64,000 nucleotides of DNA, from NCBI RefSeq assembly GCF_963082655.1, contig NC_081556.1:67746727-67810726 (forward strand), written 5' to 3'. Made by a program: the position numbers and the translations under genes. Positions 1 to 11,462 of the stretch are shown one piece after another. Below the pieces are notes generated by a model. It ran no database searches, was not told where the DNA came from, and saw only the letters and a program-made list of their open reading frames with translations. The stretch comes from Stomoxys calcitrans (Eukaryota > Arthropoda > Insecta > Diptera > Muscidae). Within the stretch, counting starts at the first letter, position 1, and every line of letters begins with the position of its first letter.

Positions 1-2200
1 ACCTTCACCTTTTAGGGATTTTTTTCATTCGTTGGTTTCATTCTTCTTCAAATTGCTTTAAACATTTTGTTCAAAATTGAAAGATTATTCTAATAGGATA
101 GGTTCTCAATGAAAAATGTTGATGTTCACACGTTTACATACATCATAATATTGTTTAGTATATCTTTCTTCATCTAAAGACTCTTTTTCAACTTGTGCCA
201 ACACACTCACCTGTTTGTGTCAGCCGGTCAATGGCGTTCTTAAACACTTTGATGCTTGTTCTGGCGAATGATATGAGGTAATGACGTTACGAAGGTTTGG
301 AGGTTTTTGATTGTTAGATTTGTTCTTGAGGTTTCGGTCTTAACTGCTGCAAAAGACTAGAGGATGTATCGGTTTTGTTGCATTTTGTTTTACAATTTTA
401 GAACGCTGCTTTTTAATGATGTTTCAGTTTGCAGTGTGTACGACTAGATGACAGCAATGATGTTGTAGTTTTGATCTTCTTTGACTTTTTGTTTGTTTAT
501 TCTCTCCCACTCTCGATCATGCTCTCTTGTAAGATGTGATTTTTTATTTTGTTTTCATTAAATTAACACAATTTTCACTTTTTATTTATAAAGAATGTTG
601 ACGACAACACTAATAGCTGGTACAACCACAATAGCAAGAACATCAAACCAAATAGTAGTTATAACAACAACAACACCTTCATCACTTTTTGATTGGATTT
701 CATTTGAGAAGACCGAGAAGACGTATACGACAAATTCGACGGACGCAACGCAAGACGACAGCAGCAATAACAAAGCACTGCTCTCACAAGTTGCACAATA
801 AATAAGGCAAATCCAAGTATGTATACATTCATACAAACATTTGTACATTCGCCGTCGTCACACGTTTAAACCGTAATAAGTCTGTAGGTCGTCGATATCT
901 ACGTAAGTAGGTATGTACGTGAGTAAGTTTGCAGCGCCGCCAACTGTGGGGATGATACTTACATTCCGAAACAAATTCTCATACGTACGGATGGACGGTG
1001 CGCACATACATACATACACATAAGGTTACTAACTCCAAACGCCCGCCTGACCGCCGCACGTCCAATCCACAACCATCATCCGTCCGTCCACCAGAGTTAA
1101 TATTCGGTTGCTCTCAGTGTGCATACTTCGTTCGCACTTAGATAAGTATGAAAATGTATGAACCTTTTGGTGTTCGTGCATCTGTGTCTGTCGAGTGTGT
1201 GTTCGAACGTTTGTAGATATACCTACGGATGGATGGATGGATAAAAGTCTGGAGTATTTATGAATTTTCTATCTATTTATTTGCTTATATTATTTTGGTG
1301 AGCGGCGGTGGGCTTTGTGTTGAGAATTTCCCGCGAACAAACAGAGAACACCGAGTGCCGTCGATGCGTATATGTATGTATGTACGTATGTATGAATGTT
1401 TGTACGCATACATACATACATATATGTATGTGGGTACCTACGCGTATCTCATATGCGAGTGAGTGTGATTGAAAAAATTGGCAAAGCTGCAAGCTGTTGC
1501 TTTATTTTGTTATTTTGCTGGTCTGCTTTTTAATTTTATTTTTCTAGATTTGGCGACGCGAGCCACCGAGCTGAGCACGTAAGTACACTAGATTTTATTA
1601 TGGTTGTGAGATATCTCTTTTGCTTTATTATTATTGTTGTTGTTGCTGTTATTTTTATTTATTATTATTACGATTTGATTATTGCGGTTAGTGCGAGAGG
1701 CGCGTACGCGTGTGACAACAAGCACAGCATAAATGTGTGCTGCTTACGCTTAGAATCAACAGATTCCGAATGCGCGGACCCAACTGTTGGATACATTTCT
1801 TCTTCTTCGTGTTTGTTGGGACAAACTACATCACCTTGGTGCACAAAGTCGACGGTATTCGGTATCGGTATCTAAAAGTGGGAACGCATATCTATGTGTC
1901 ATGTGTGTATGTGTACGTAAACGACAAAAATGTTATGGGGTGAACAGTTGAACACTTGTCGTTCCGTCGTCTTCTCAATAACGAGCATTCGGTTGGGAAA
2001 TTCAAAAATCGGTGCTTCATTTAACTCTCGAAACCGTCCAAAGCAACAGCCCACTCTCTAGCTTGTTATATTTTTTGATATTGTTACATTATTTTTTTAT
2101 TTATTTTTTTTAGTATAGAACATTTCTTGTTAAAATAAAAAAAAATAACAAAATTGCAAACATACAACTGTGGCTCATTCTCTGAGTTACGTTACGTTTT
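1..2200. other. non-repetitive left flank with microsatellites; no convincing gene
   Basis: Sequence with mixed composition and no recognised transposon. Short ORFs (for example 595-801 plus and 1600-1875 plus) have low-complexity translations and no recognisable motif. It contains TACA/ATGT runs and polypyrimidine tracts followed by AG. At 1548-1578 a 31-nt segment lies between TTTTTCTAG and GTAAGTAC on the plus strand. It may be UTR, intron or regulatory DNA of a neighbouring gene, but nothing proves this. Confidence 0.35.
1371..1432. repeat. (ATGT)n/(TACA)n microsatellite
   Basis: Repeated TATG and TACA tetramers, imperfect, forming a short self-complementary stretch. Similar runs occur near 1000-1020. 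Confidence 0.7.
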
Positions 2201-2393
2201 TACCGTTGTCTTTATTAACTTGTTAGTATTTTGCACTACAAATTCCCATTTGTACGGAATATTGGATGATAGAATGGAGGAATAGCCGTCCTCTAAGAAA
2301 GTGGATGGAGGAATAGAGAATGAGAGAGCGAGAGAGATGTGTAGCGTACTCTCTTACTCTGTTGTTTAGAAATTAGGTGGAATGGAAGAATAA

Positions 2394-2965
2394 CAGGGAT
2401 GATATAGAATGTTGGCATAATGGTATTAAAACTAAATTCCATGGTACTATTTGTAATCAAAAGGTACAATTTTATACTCAATCGGTCATGAAAAAAAAAC
2501 TAAAAAACAATAGTGTTAAATACTTTTTTAAAACATTTATTTTAAAGAAAAAATAAAAATTTTCGAAAAATCATTTATTTAATCTACTTTATGTATATAA
2601 CAACTAATATGATATTCCTATTTTTTTAATTTTTATTTATTTTGTTGTGCATTAGACTGCTCTTAAAAAAAGAAGTTACATACTTTTTATTTCTTCTAAT
2701 CATGGTCCCATAGAACATCATTCCGACCACAGTACTAATATAACACAAATACTTTAGTAATAAGAAATGATTTTTGCTAATGCCGATAAGTTATGCATCT
2801 TATGCAAAATTTTTTGAGTCTTCAATATACATATGCATTTGTGTACATAAATAATGAAAAATTTTTATTCTCGAAAAGTACCAATTGACTCGCTGGAGTA
2901 CCATGGTACTTTATATATTTAAAAAGTATCAAAACAAAACCAAAGTATCAACATTACCATCCCTG
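2394..2965. repeat. candidate MITE with CAGGGATG terminal inverted repeats
   Basis: Starts CAGGGATGATA and ends TACCATCCCTG, giving inverted termini of about 10 bp with one mismatch. The inside is AT-rich and non-coding, with GTACCATGGTAC-like palindromes. CAGGG ends suggest a hAT-type element, but the flanking 8-mers match only partly. The same terminal motif recurs near 16195 and 44170. Confidence 0.45.
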
Positions 2966-3218
2966 AGCAATAGACGTCCTCTACGAAAGTGGATGAAAGA
3001 ATGAGATTAACTTCTTAGTATTTTGGCACTACAAATTCCGATTTGTGCGGAAAGCCAACAGGAATGGTGAAAGGAACGGAAAAAAGTAAAAACCAAAGTT
3101 GCCGTTTTGAGCTTCTTCTTAAGGGTTTGGTCAGATGGACGGCTCATTTCGATTTTTGTAGATTTTTAGCGAAATTGTATTTTTATACGCACTACTTCCG
3201 GATAGAGTTGCCAACAGT

Positions 3219-3340
3219 CCAAATGTCTATCATGATATTGTCTTCAAAGACTTTAAGATAATTTGAATTTTGTCACCGATATGGCATTTTTTTTACATGT
3301 CTTGCATATTATCTGTTTTCAAAATTTTAAAAAGTCAGTA
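3219..3340 (+). repeat. dispersed repeat, copy 1 (pair at 24456-24575)
   Basis: Shares CATGATATTGTCTTCAAAGA and TTTTGTCACCGATATGGCAT, interrupted by small differences, with 24456-24575 in the same orientation. Function unknown. An internal direct duplication (TTGGTA-TATTCGGTTTT blocks) follows at about 3372-3470 and 3534-3625. Confidence 0.6.
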
Positions 3341-3708
3341 TTTTTTCATTTTCAAAGTTTTTTGCCTGTCAAGGTTGGTATTATATTCGGTTTTCGTGGT
3401 GAAACTTCATATAAAAAAATTAAGCAGAAGATATTGATGAAAAGTGTTCGTTTCGCTATAAAGCCTAGTGCTGATTTCGTTCACAGCGAAAATGCATATT
3501 AAATTATTGCGAAATGCGAAGGGCTCTTGTCTTTAGGTTGGTACTATATTCGGTTTTTGCGGTGAAAGTCCATTTAAAAAAATTAGCTGAAAATATTTAT
3601 GAAAAGGGTTCATTTCGCTATAACCTGTTTTTTCATCTAGGGAAAATTCACATTTCACGACGCCCAAAAAGAGCACAGCCACTGTCGCTGCGCAACAAGT
3701 CGTTTTCT

Positions 3709-4035
3709 TACGTAAAATAAAAGCGATCGCCAAACATCTAATTGTAACTAAGTGTTTGTAAGTGTTAGTGGTCTTGCTCACATGTTCTTACTCGGGGTGA
3801 AAAAAATATTATTTATGGATTCATAAATAAGAAACTATTTGTATATAAATATAAAAAGGTATATAAATATACTTCTAAAATAAATAAAAAATAAATGTTT
3901 CTTTCATAAGAAGCTATTACAATAAATCTGTGCGAATAATAACGATTGTGAAAGTGTTGTGCTATTACAATAACATTATTTTTATACAAGTGGAAGATGC
4001 TGGCAAAGGCTTTTGGAAAGTAATGTTTATTTAAC
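3709..4035 (+). repeat. tandem duplication, unit 1
   Basis: Begins near TACGTAAAATAA, then ATCGCCAAAC, CTAATTGTAACTAAG, a TTATTTATGGAT block, TTTCTTTCATA-AAGCTATT and AAGATGCTGG-AAAGG. The same order recurs at 4183-4500, so the period is about 475 bp. AT-rich and non-coding. Both copies are diverged. Confidence 0.65.
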
Positions 4036-4182
4036 TTATACCAACGAAAATACTACAAAATCTAATTACTTTTACAAATAAAAAAGCTGAGTGCGTTTCT
4101 TTTTAAATAGTTTTGTGTTTCATTATTTATTGATTTCGTACCCATTGTACAGAATGTGTTCGCATTATCTTCGTCATTTCTT

Positions 4183-4500
4183 ACGTAAAATAAACGCCAT
4201 CGCCAAACTTCTAATTGTAACTAAGAGTTTGTTAGTGACAGTGATCTTGCCCAATGGATGGAAAACAATTTATTATTTGTGGATGATAAATAAGCAAGAA
4301 TTTTTATATATATAAATTAACCTACTTCTAAAATAAAAAATAAAACATGTTTCTTTCATAGCAAGCTATTGCAAAAAATCTGTACGAAGTAATAAGGATT
4401 GTGAAAAATAGTGTTGTGCTTTTGGTCTTACAAGAACACTTTTTTGAAACAAGTCGAAGATGCTGGAAAAGGATTTGGAAACATGTGCTTATTTAGTCCT
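4183..4500 (+). repeat. tandem duplication, unit 2
   Basis: Second diverged copy of the 3709-4035 unit, with the same ordered blocks (CGTAAAATAAACGCCATCGC, TCTAATTGTAACTAAGAG, GAAGATGCTGGAAAAGGAT). It ends just before the first LINE fragment. Confidence 0.65.
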
Positions 4501-4508
4501 ATGTATCT

Positions 4509-6579
4509 TGTTATGATATAAATAGCTATACTGACCCCCTTCTTACCTCCTTTCAGTTATAGCCTCGACTTCTTACGATCTGGATTACTCCTTAGGATTT
4601 TCGACGTCCTACCGACCGTTTTGCTGTTCCACAGGGTTGCATCCGCATTCATCGCCCACTACCTTAACTCGGACTGCGTCGATCCGAAAGGCTTCGGGTT
4701 AGCCAAGTTTATTGACGGCAGTCCTCTGGCCTTCACCGCCAAATCGTCTGCACTTCCATTCCCACTTCCCCGTTATGACCCGGCACCCAAACGATGTGGA
4801 TTTCGCTATCAGACTAAGCGTTTATCTCCTTTTGACACTGCAAGACTGTTCGCGACCTACCGTCCTGGTCGTTATTGCCCTTATCTTTAGCAACTTTACT
4901 ATCAATAAAGATGTTCACACTCTACGTCCGTTAGTACCACACCACCTCACGCATTCCGTGATCGCCCGGGTCTCCGCCTGTAAGACCGTAATATGGTCAC
5001 GCAGTATAAAACAGATCTCTGTCCCCGGGTTCTCAGTGTAGGCCCCCAGGCCCATTCTATCCTCTAGCTTTGATCCATCCGTGTAACATGATCTTCCAGA
5101 TGACAATACTAGCGTTCCGTCAATCCAAGACTGTGCCAGTGGCAGCAGTTCCTCACACTCGACTTCAAGGTTCATCTCAGATTCCATCGGAAACCTTTTC
5201 CCTTCCTTCCAGGTTTCCTATCATCGCTTCGATTATACCACGATGGTATGAGCTGCTCCCATCCTCAATCCATTCTCCCATCGCCTTAAGTCTCATAGCC
5301 GCAGTAGCTGCCTCGCACTTAATATTTATGTCAATGGGTCGGATATCTAGAATAGTCTCCAATACACTAGTGGGCGTGGTCCTCATTGCTCCGCCTATGC
5401 CGAGACAACATGTTCTCTGAAACTGTTGTATAATCCTTATGTTGCACTTTTTCTCCATAGCAGTCCACCAAACTACTGAGGCGTAAGTTAGTATTGGTCT
5501 AATCGCGCTCCAATAGAGTCAGTGGACTATCCTCGGATTCAGGCCCCATTTCGAGCATACGGCAGTACGCTCCTGAATGTGACACTTCCAATTCAGTTTC
5601 CTGTCCAAGATCACACCTAAGTATTTGACCTTGTCAGATTTCGAAATCGTTTCGTTGCGGAAACGTATTGCGTTAAATTGGTCCACCTTCGCCTACCATG
5701 TGAACAGGCATATTTCAGTCTTGTCTGGATTAATATTGAGACCTCTGGGTTATGACTGGCCATATGCGGCCCTTCTGCATAGCTGGTCCGGATCCTTACC
5801 ACTTAGAAGTATTATAACATCATCTTCGTAGCAGACGGGATAAATTCCCTCCTCAGTCAGCATCCGTAACAGGTCATTTATGGTGGTCAAGCATAGGAGT
5901 GGCGATAAAATGCCCCCTGTGGCGTGCCTTGTGCCACTTTCTCCCTTATATTTATGTCATGGGACACACAATTTATCCACCTGTTCCTTAGCATATGGTT
6001 TATTCAGTCTCTAAGGAGCGGACTGGTTTAAGGATTGGATCAGTGTATCGGTCCGAACATTGTTAAAAGACCCTCGATGTCAATGCATACTGCCAGTGTG
6101 CACGTTTTGGCATCGAAGGATTCTTCTATGTTATGCACAACCTCGTGCAGGGCAGTCTCCACCGACCATCCCTTGACGTAGGCAGTCCGCTGATGTCCTA
6201 CTCTTTATCATGGTGTCCACATTACGTTCCATGGTTTTGAGTAGAAAGGACTAAGGCTTTTGGGTCTACAGGCCTTTGGTGTCGCATAACTTGCCTTGCC
6301 TTGCTGGGGTGTAAATATATGCAAGTCCTAGGCACGCTCTGAAAATTTTGGCCAGACGAGGCGCCAGATAGTCTGTCTCTTTCTGTAGAAATGCTAGAAA
6401 TATTCTATCAGGTCTGGGTGACTTAAATGGTTTGAAGCTCCTCAAGGATTTCTTCAACATAAATTCCGTAATTATAAACCTTCGATCAACATCATTATTC
6501 CAAGATTCCGCTGTCTCGGTGAGTCTCGTCGTTTCCTGTGGAAAATGAGTTTTCATGAAAAGTCTCAACATGACCTTAA
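4509..6579 (-). mobile_element. RNase H-bearing LINE, copy A (5' and 3' truncated)
   Basis: Minus-strand remains of an I-superfamily (LOA/R1-like) non-LTR retrotransposon. Read 5'-3' it holds the start of the reverse transcriptase (6571-6266: FKSPRPDRIF, LAPRLAKIFRACLGLAY), the active-site box as YEDDVIILL near 5835-5810, then linker and RNase H with SCYTDGSKLEDR and AETRAITECVRW (5187-4915), ending inside the C-terminal region. Frameshifts and stops break it throughout. It lacks the 3' tail seen in copies B-E, and its 5' end abuts copy B head to head at about 6580. The family is assigned from the RNase H plus the C-terminal CCHC organisation; the exact clade is uncertain. Confidence 0.8.
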
Positions 6580-6766
6580 TTCAGGAGCCATGGACAACCC
6601 GAAACAAAGTTTCTGGACTGAATCATATCAACTATCAATTATTCTATGCTAACACTGGTACTTGGCCGAGGATCTGTGTTATTTGTCATAAAAATTTGAA
6701 TTATATATTTTCCCCATAGTTGTCAACATCGGCTGCAACAGTGGTGAGACAGGGAGACGTTGGAGC

Positions 6767-7126
6767 ATGCCTGGCATCACTTTATATCCCTTTCGACTCT
6801 CCGTTACCGCCGGAGCTGCAACGGCTGGTGAGGATGCGAACTCTCACCACATTTGGTGGGGTAGTACCAACACTAATAAGCGGGACCAAGCCCTGGCAGA
6901 GTTCTTGAATACTAATGACCTAATAACACTTAATATTGGTAACAGCGCTACCTTTGTTAATAGGATTAGGGAGGAGTTATTAGATGTGACGATATGTTCG
7001 GAAAATCTAATCGATGAGTTTCAGGAATGGAGGGTCTCCATGGAACACTCTTTCTCTGACCATCGCTACATTAGGTTTAGAATAGCACGGCCAGCGCCGA
7101 AACCGATAATCTTCAGGAATAAGTAA
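6767..7126 (+). pseudogene. LINE B endonuclease C-terminal half
   Basis: The open frame encodes the end of an APE-type endonuclease: SHHIWWGSTNTNKRDQALAE, FLNTNDLITLNIGNSATFVN, LLDVTICSENL and EHSFSDHRYIRFRI. The terminal SDH motif includes the catalytic histidine and its aspartate. The N-terminal half is frameshifted in 6580-6766 (QEPWTTRN is still readable). The fragment belongs to copy B and is not expressed as a gene on this evidence. Confidence 0.75.
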
Positions 7127-7353
7127 AAAATCAAGTGGAGGATTACTTGATTTTTTGGAAGACTACTCAGAAGAAGACTTAGACAAAATAACTTAGATTG
7201 TCCAAGAAGACATTGACGAGAATGTCAACAAGTTTGCGACTGCACTGGTGGGATCTTTCGAAGTTGGTTGTCCTCTTCGAGAAAGGAAATCAGCCCAAGA
7301 AAAACCCTGGATGACCGGCGAGATCCGAAATATTGGGAAAGAGATCCGCAGAC

Positions 7354-7366
7354 TTTTTAACAGAGC
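7354..7366. repeat. 13-bp target-site duplication, left copy
   Basis: TTTTTAACAGAGC lies at the left edge of the nested RTE-like LINE. An identical copy lies at 9848-9860. Both are part of the interrupted LINE B sequence LFNRA. Confidence 0.85.
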
Positions 7367-7950
7367 TTACTTTCTTACTTTAATTGGCTATGACAGAATA
7401 TTTGTTTCACTAGCCGAACGTAGAATAGTGTTCCAAGCGCCTCGATCTTCTGCGCTCATTCTAAAATCTCTGACACCAAGTTTCGAGGTGACTCCCACAA
7501 CTTGATCTTTCCATCGGGCTTCTGGTCTTCCCGGTTTGCGTGTACCACCGTGATTGCCTTCAAAAAACTTCTTTGCTGGAGCTTCTTCATCCATTCTGAC
7601 AACATGACCTAGCAAACGCAGCCGTTGTATTTTGATGTGTGTAACTATGCTATCGTCGTCATACAGCTCGTGGTTCTTACGTCGCCTTTATTCTCCGTTA
7701 ACGCAAACTGATCCATATATTTTACGAAGAATCTTTCTCTCAAACACTCCAAGCAATTTCTCATCTGCTTTCACAAGTACCCATGCTTCAGAACCATATA
7801 ACAGCAAGGGTAGTATCAATGTCTTGTAAAGTGTAGTCTTCGTCTGCCGAGAGGTGGCCTTGTTTTTAAACTGCTTACTTAGTCCAAAGTAGCATCTCTT
7901 TGCCAGTATTATTCTTCGCTTAATCTCAAAAATGGTGTCACTCGTTTCGG

Positions 7951-8235
7951 TTACGGCGGTGCCGAGGTAGATAAAGTTACTGACTGCCTCAAAGTTTGGT
8001 TCCCAACTTTCTCCATTTTCTTTATCTGCTCGGATGTGCAAGGCTTTTTGGTAGTTGAAACCATCCATTTCGTCTTATCTCCATTTACTGCCAGACCCAT
8101 TTTCATTGACTCTCTTTCGATTCTTTCAAAGGCTGCAGTTACTACTTCCGGTGACCGACCGGTGATGATATCGATGTCGTCTGCATAGGCGAGTAGCATG
8201 TGTTCTCTTGTGATTAGTGTGCCATATCTATTCAC
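7951..8235 (-). pseudogene. RTE-like LINE reverse transcriptase catalytic YADD segment
   Basis: The open frame carries LAYADDIDIITGRSPEVV, then a helix region FERIERESMKMGLAVNGDKT and KWMVSTTKK. YADD is the RT catalytic aspartate pair and is intact here, although the polypeptide is broken on both sides by frameshifts. It overlaps the following thumb frame (8068-7688, NFIYLGTAVTE, ILPLLLYGSEAW). Confidence 0.8.
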
Positions 8236-8489
8236 ATATGTATCTCGTATAATCTTCTCCAGCAGGATATTAAAGAGATCACACGATAGGCTGTCTTACT
8301 GCGTATCAGCAAGCGTCATCCTGCAGAGTTTTATTAATTTTGCAGGGATACCAAACTCAGACATGGCTTGAAATACCTTTGAACGTAAGGGAGTATCGAA
8401 GGCGGCTTTGTTGTCAACAAAGAGATGGTAGGTGTTGATTTGTCCTTCTCGGGTCTTTTCCAGGATTTGGCGCAGTGTGAATATCTGGT

Positions 8490-9356
8490 CTAGGGAGGTC
8501 TAAAGCCGCATTGATGGGACCCAATTATCTCACTGACTTTAGGTTTCAATCTTTCACACAGTACGCTCGAGAGTATCTTGTATGCGATGGGGAGGAGACT
8601 TATTCCTCTGTAGTTGGCACATTCCATCCTGTCTCCTTTCTTGTGTACGGGGGATAGTATGCTGAGGTTACAATCATCGTGTATGCGTTCTTCTAGCCAG
8701 ATTGCGCAGATAAACTGATGCATACGCCTTATCAGCGTGTCGCCTCCGGTCTTAAATAGTTCACCAGGTAACCCGTCGGCTCCTGCTGCCTTGTTGTTCT
8801 TTAGTCGGGTCACTGCTACTTGCACCTCACTCTGACTAGGAGGTAGACATTCTATACTATCAACAGGGATTGGTTCTGCGGTATTCTCTTCGCCGCCATG
8901 GTCGGACACTAGCAGTTGGCTGAAATGTTCTTTCCATATCCTCAACACACTATATGTATCAGTTACCAGATTTCTTTCTTTGTCTCTGCAGGAGGATGTG
9001 CCTGTACCAAAACCATGGGTTTGATGTTTAATTCTTTGGTAAAATTTCCGGACTTCATTCTGACTCCTGTACATCTCAATTCGCTCACACTCACGTCTTT
9101 CCATTTCCTTTGTCTTTCTGCGGAATAGACGTTTCTCCTCTCTCCTTTTCTCCTGATACCTCTCCTTCATCTGGTGCGTTGCTACTGATTGCATGGTTGC
9201 TCTATATGCCGCATTCTTGGCTTCAGTAGCATCTCGACACTCTTGGTCGTACCATGGGTTTCTTGGAGGAGGCTTCCGGTACCCAAGTACAGATTTCGCG
9301 GCATTTTCCATGGATTGGGCAATAGTTTGCCACTGCACCGTTATATAACGGAACAA
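8490..9356 (-). pseudogene. RTE-like LINE reverse transcriptase, N-terminal two-thirds
   Basis: A 288-residue open frame. It starts with linker sequence NPWYDQECRDATEAKNAAYR, a Lys/Arg/Glu-rich coiled segment, then KEHFSQLL, RLKNNKAAGADGLPGELFK, LSPVHKKGDRMECANYRGIS, LLPIAYKILSSVLCERLKP and GSHQCGFRP. These are the RT fingers and palm motifs before the catalytic box. It ends in a frameshift; the palm continues in other frames (LRQILEKTREGQIN, DNKAAFDTPLR). The longest intact retroelement frame in the window. Confidence 0.82.
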
Positions 9357-9847
9357 GGAGTGCTTTCATCAAGCAGTTGGGTCAGTCGAGTGAAGTATGC
9401 CGCTGCCATTTGTTGTGTTTGCAGCTTTTCAATGTCCAGTTTCTGTGCAGTGTCAGATCGTACTTTCCTCGCCATGTTCAAACGGGTGCGAACCTTTGCT
9501 GCAACGAGGTAATGATCCGAATCTACATTTGCTCCACGGATCGATCGTACATCTAACACGCTGCAGATCCGCGAATCATGGTCCTTTTTTCGTTTGCGTG
9601 GGTCGTCAACGTTGGGGGGTCCGTTTTTATTATTACTTTGTTTCTCATAGTCGTTGAGGCGAACTGCTTGCTCCAAGATCCGACGCTCGTCGCCAGCCGC
9701 CCCTAACCTGGGAACAGACGCTGATGTTGGCCATTGGTTATTTAAAGGCGCCAATAACTCGCCTTGTTATCTCGAGTATCATTGACACTCAGAATTTAAT
9801 TAAAAGCCAGTGCCACCTGACTCCTCACTGAGACTCTCCTCTCGAAA

Positions 9848-9860
9848 TTTTTAACAGAGC
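9848..9860. repeat. 13-bp target-site duplication, right copy
   Basis: Perfect repeat of 7354-7366. LINE B coding resumes directly after it. Confidence 0.85.
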
Positions 9861-10704
9861 ACGTCGTGAAAAAGCGGATTTTTATTGGGATGTGTATTAC
9901 ACACGACACGACATGGAATACAATAAGATTACCAGAGCGTCAAAAGTGCCTCCTGGAAGGTTTTCTGGGAACAGGTCAATAGCGTTAATGACGCCGCCAC
10001 GATAAAAAATTTCTCTAGAAACTCATGTCCAAACTGAAACTTTAGTAGACGACATGGGAGTGAGAGCAGAGAGAACGGGGGACATGTGGAGGCTTTTGAT
10101 GAAAACCCATTTCCACAGGATACGACGGGACTCACGGTGACACCGGAATCTTGGAATAATAATGTTGATCGAAGGTTTATTTTATGGTGAAGGAATCCTT
10201 GAGGAGCTTTAAACCATTTAAGTCACCCGGACCTGATGGAATATTTCCGGCGTTACTACAGAAAGAGGCAGACTATCTGGCGCCTCGTCAAGCCAAGATT
10301 TTTCCAGCGTGCATAGGACTTGCATATACTCCAAAAGCCTGGTAGGAGGCAAGGGTGGTGTTTATACTCAAAACCAAACCCTTGCCTGCACGAGGTTGTG
10401 CATGAAAAATAATCCTTCGATACCAAAACGTACACCCCGGCGGTTTTATCGCCACTCCTATGGGTGACCACCATAAATGACTTATTAAGGATGCTGAATG
10501 AGGAGGGATTTGAACCCGTCTGCTACACAGACGATGTTATAATACTTCTAAGGGGTAAGGATCCGAACGGGCTATGCAGAAGGGCCGAAAGGTTGGATCA
10601 AAGTTAGAGGCCAGAGTGGGCCTGGGGTCTACATTGAGAACCCAAGGAATAAGATCTGTTTTAGACTGCCTGACCATAATAAGATCCTCCAGGCGGAGAT
10701 CCGG

Positions 10705-11040
10705 GTGATCACGGAATGCGTCAAGTGGTGTGGTGCTAACGCAAGTACATGGAGTGTGAACATCTTTACCGACAGTAAAATTGCCATAAGGGCAATAACA
10801 ATCAGGACGGTAAGGACACGAACAGTTTTGCAGTGTAAGAAGACTAACGCCTTCTCGGAGGATGGTATCAGCATCGTTTGGGTGCCGGGCCATAACGGAG
10901 TAAGGGCAAATGAAAGTGCAGACGATTTGGCGGTGAAGGCCAGAGGACTGCCATCAATAAACTTGGTTAACCCGAAGCCTTTCGGGTCGACGCAGTCTGA
11001 GATAAGGGAGTGGGCGACGAATGCGCATGCAACATTGTGA
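10705..11040 (+). pseudogene. LINE B RNase H domain fragment
   Basis: The frame reads ITECVKWCGANAS, NIFTDSKIAIRAIT, VWVPGHNGVRANESADDLAV and then GSTQSEIREWATNA. It holds the RNase H acidic residues (E in ITECV, D in FTDSK, D in SADDLA) and the GH motif. The first catalytic segment (YTDGSK in other copies) is lost upstream. The C-terminus shifts frame to 11010-11261 (HIGLRAHLCKIGAASDSMCR). Confidence 0.78.
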
Positions 11041-11462
11041 ACAGCGAAACGGTCGGTAGGATGGCGAAAATCCGATGGGGTGATCCAGATTGTGAAAAGA
11101 CGAGGCTATTACTGAAAGGAAGCAAGAAGGAGGTCAGTATAGCTATTGGTATCATAACGGAACACATAGGATTACGAGCTCACTTATGTAAAATCGGTGC
11201 GGCAAGTGATAGCATGTGTAGAGCAAGCGGGGAAGATGATGAGACGTTGGAGCAGACATGAATCAACTTAGCGGAGTTGTTTTGAAAACAATTAAGGATT
11301 TTGTAAGTAGCACGGAATTCCTAACTTAAAATGTTCTTTTTAGAGGTTACTTTATAGTTTTTAGAGCGCACAACAAGCCGATTACTGGCTTAGGTGTTTG
11401 TCCATAGTGGCATGGGGCGGATTAATATCTGCACCCTCTTTTCAACCTAACCTAAGTCCACT

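Larger units (their letters stand above)
7367..9847 (-). mobile_element. RTE-like LINE nested in LINE B, internally deleted
   Basis: Minus-strand non-LTR element of 2481 bp, precisely bounded by a 13-bp target duplication. From the 5' side (9847): non-coding leader, endonuclease C-terminus (VLDVRSIRGANVDSDHYLV, about 9560-9490), reverse transcriptase (9356-8490, with a frameshift at GFRPP), LAYADDIDIITG at about 8195, thumb region (8068-7688) and a C-terminal LGHVVRMDEEAPA...GRPEARWKDQV block (7615-7388). The 3' tail is AATTAAAGTAAGAAAGTAA. The endonuclease N-terminus is deleted, and part of the RT between LADTQ and DSLSCDLFN (near 8300) is missing. The RTE/BovB-type clade is inferred from motifs. 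Confidence 0.78.
6580..11458 (+). mobile_element. RNase H-bearing LINE, copy B (split by a nested LINE)
   Basis: Plus-strand copy of the same family as A. It starts inside the AP endonuclease (QEPW near 6590, SFSDHRYIRF near 7050) and continues to 7366, then resumes at 9848/9861 after the RTE-like insertion. Next come a decayed reverse transcriptase (YTDDVIILL near 10525; about 230 nt of the RT core deleted near 10430), RNase H (10705-11040), a CCHC-like end, 3' UTR and an (AACCT)n tail at 11446-11458. Multiple stops; not functional. Confidence 0.8.

Noticed and set aside
4712..5041. Plus-strand ORFs at 4621-5420
   Set aside because: Shadows of the minus-strand LINE A RNase H region.
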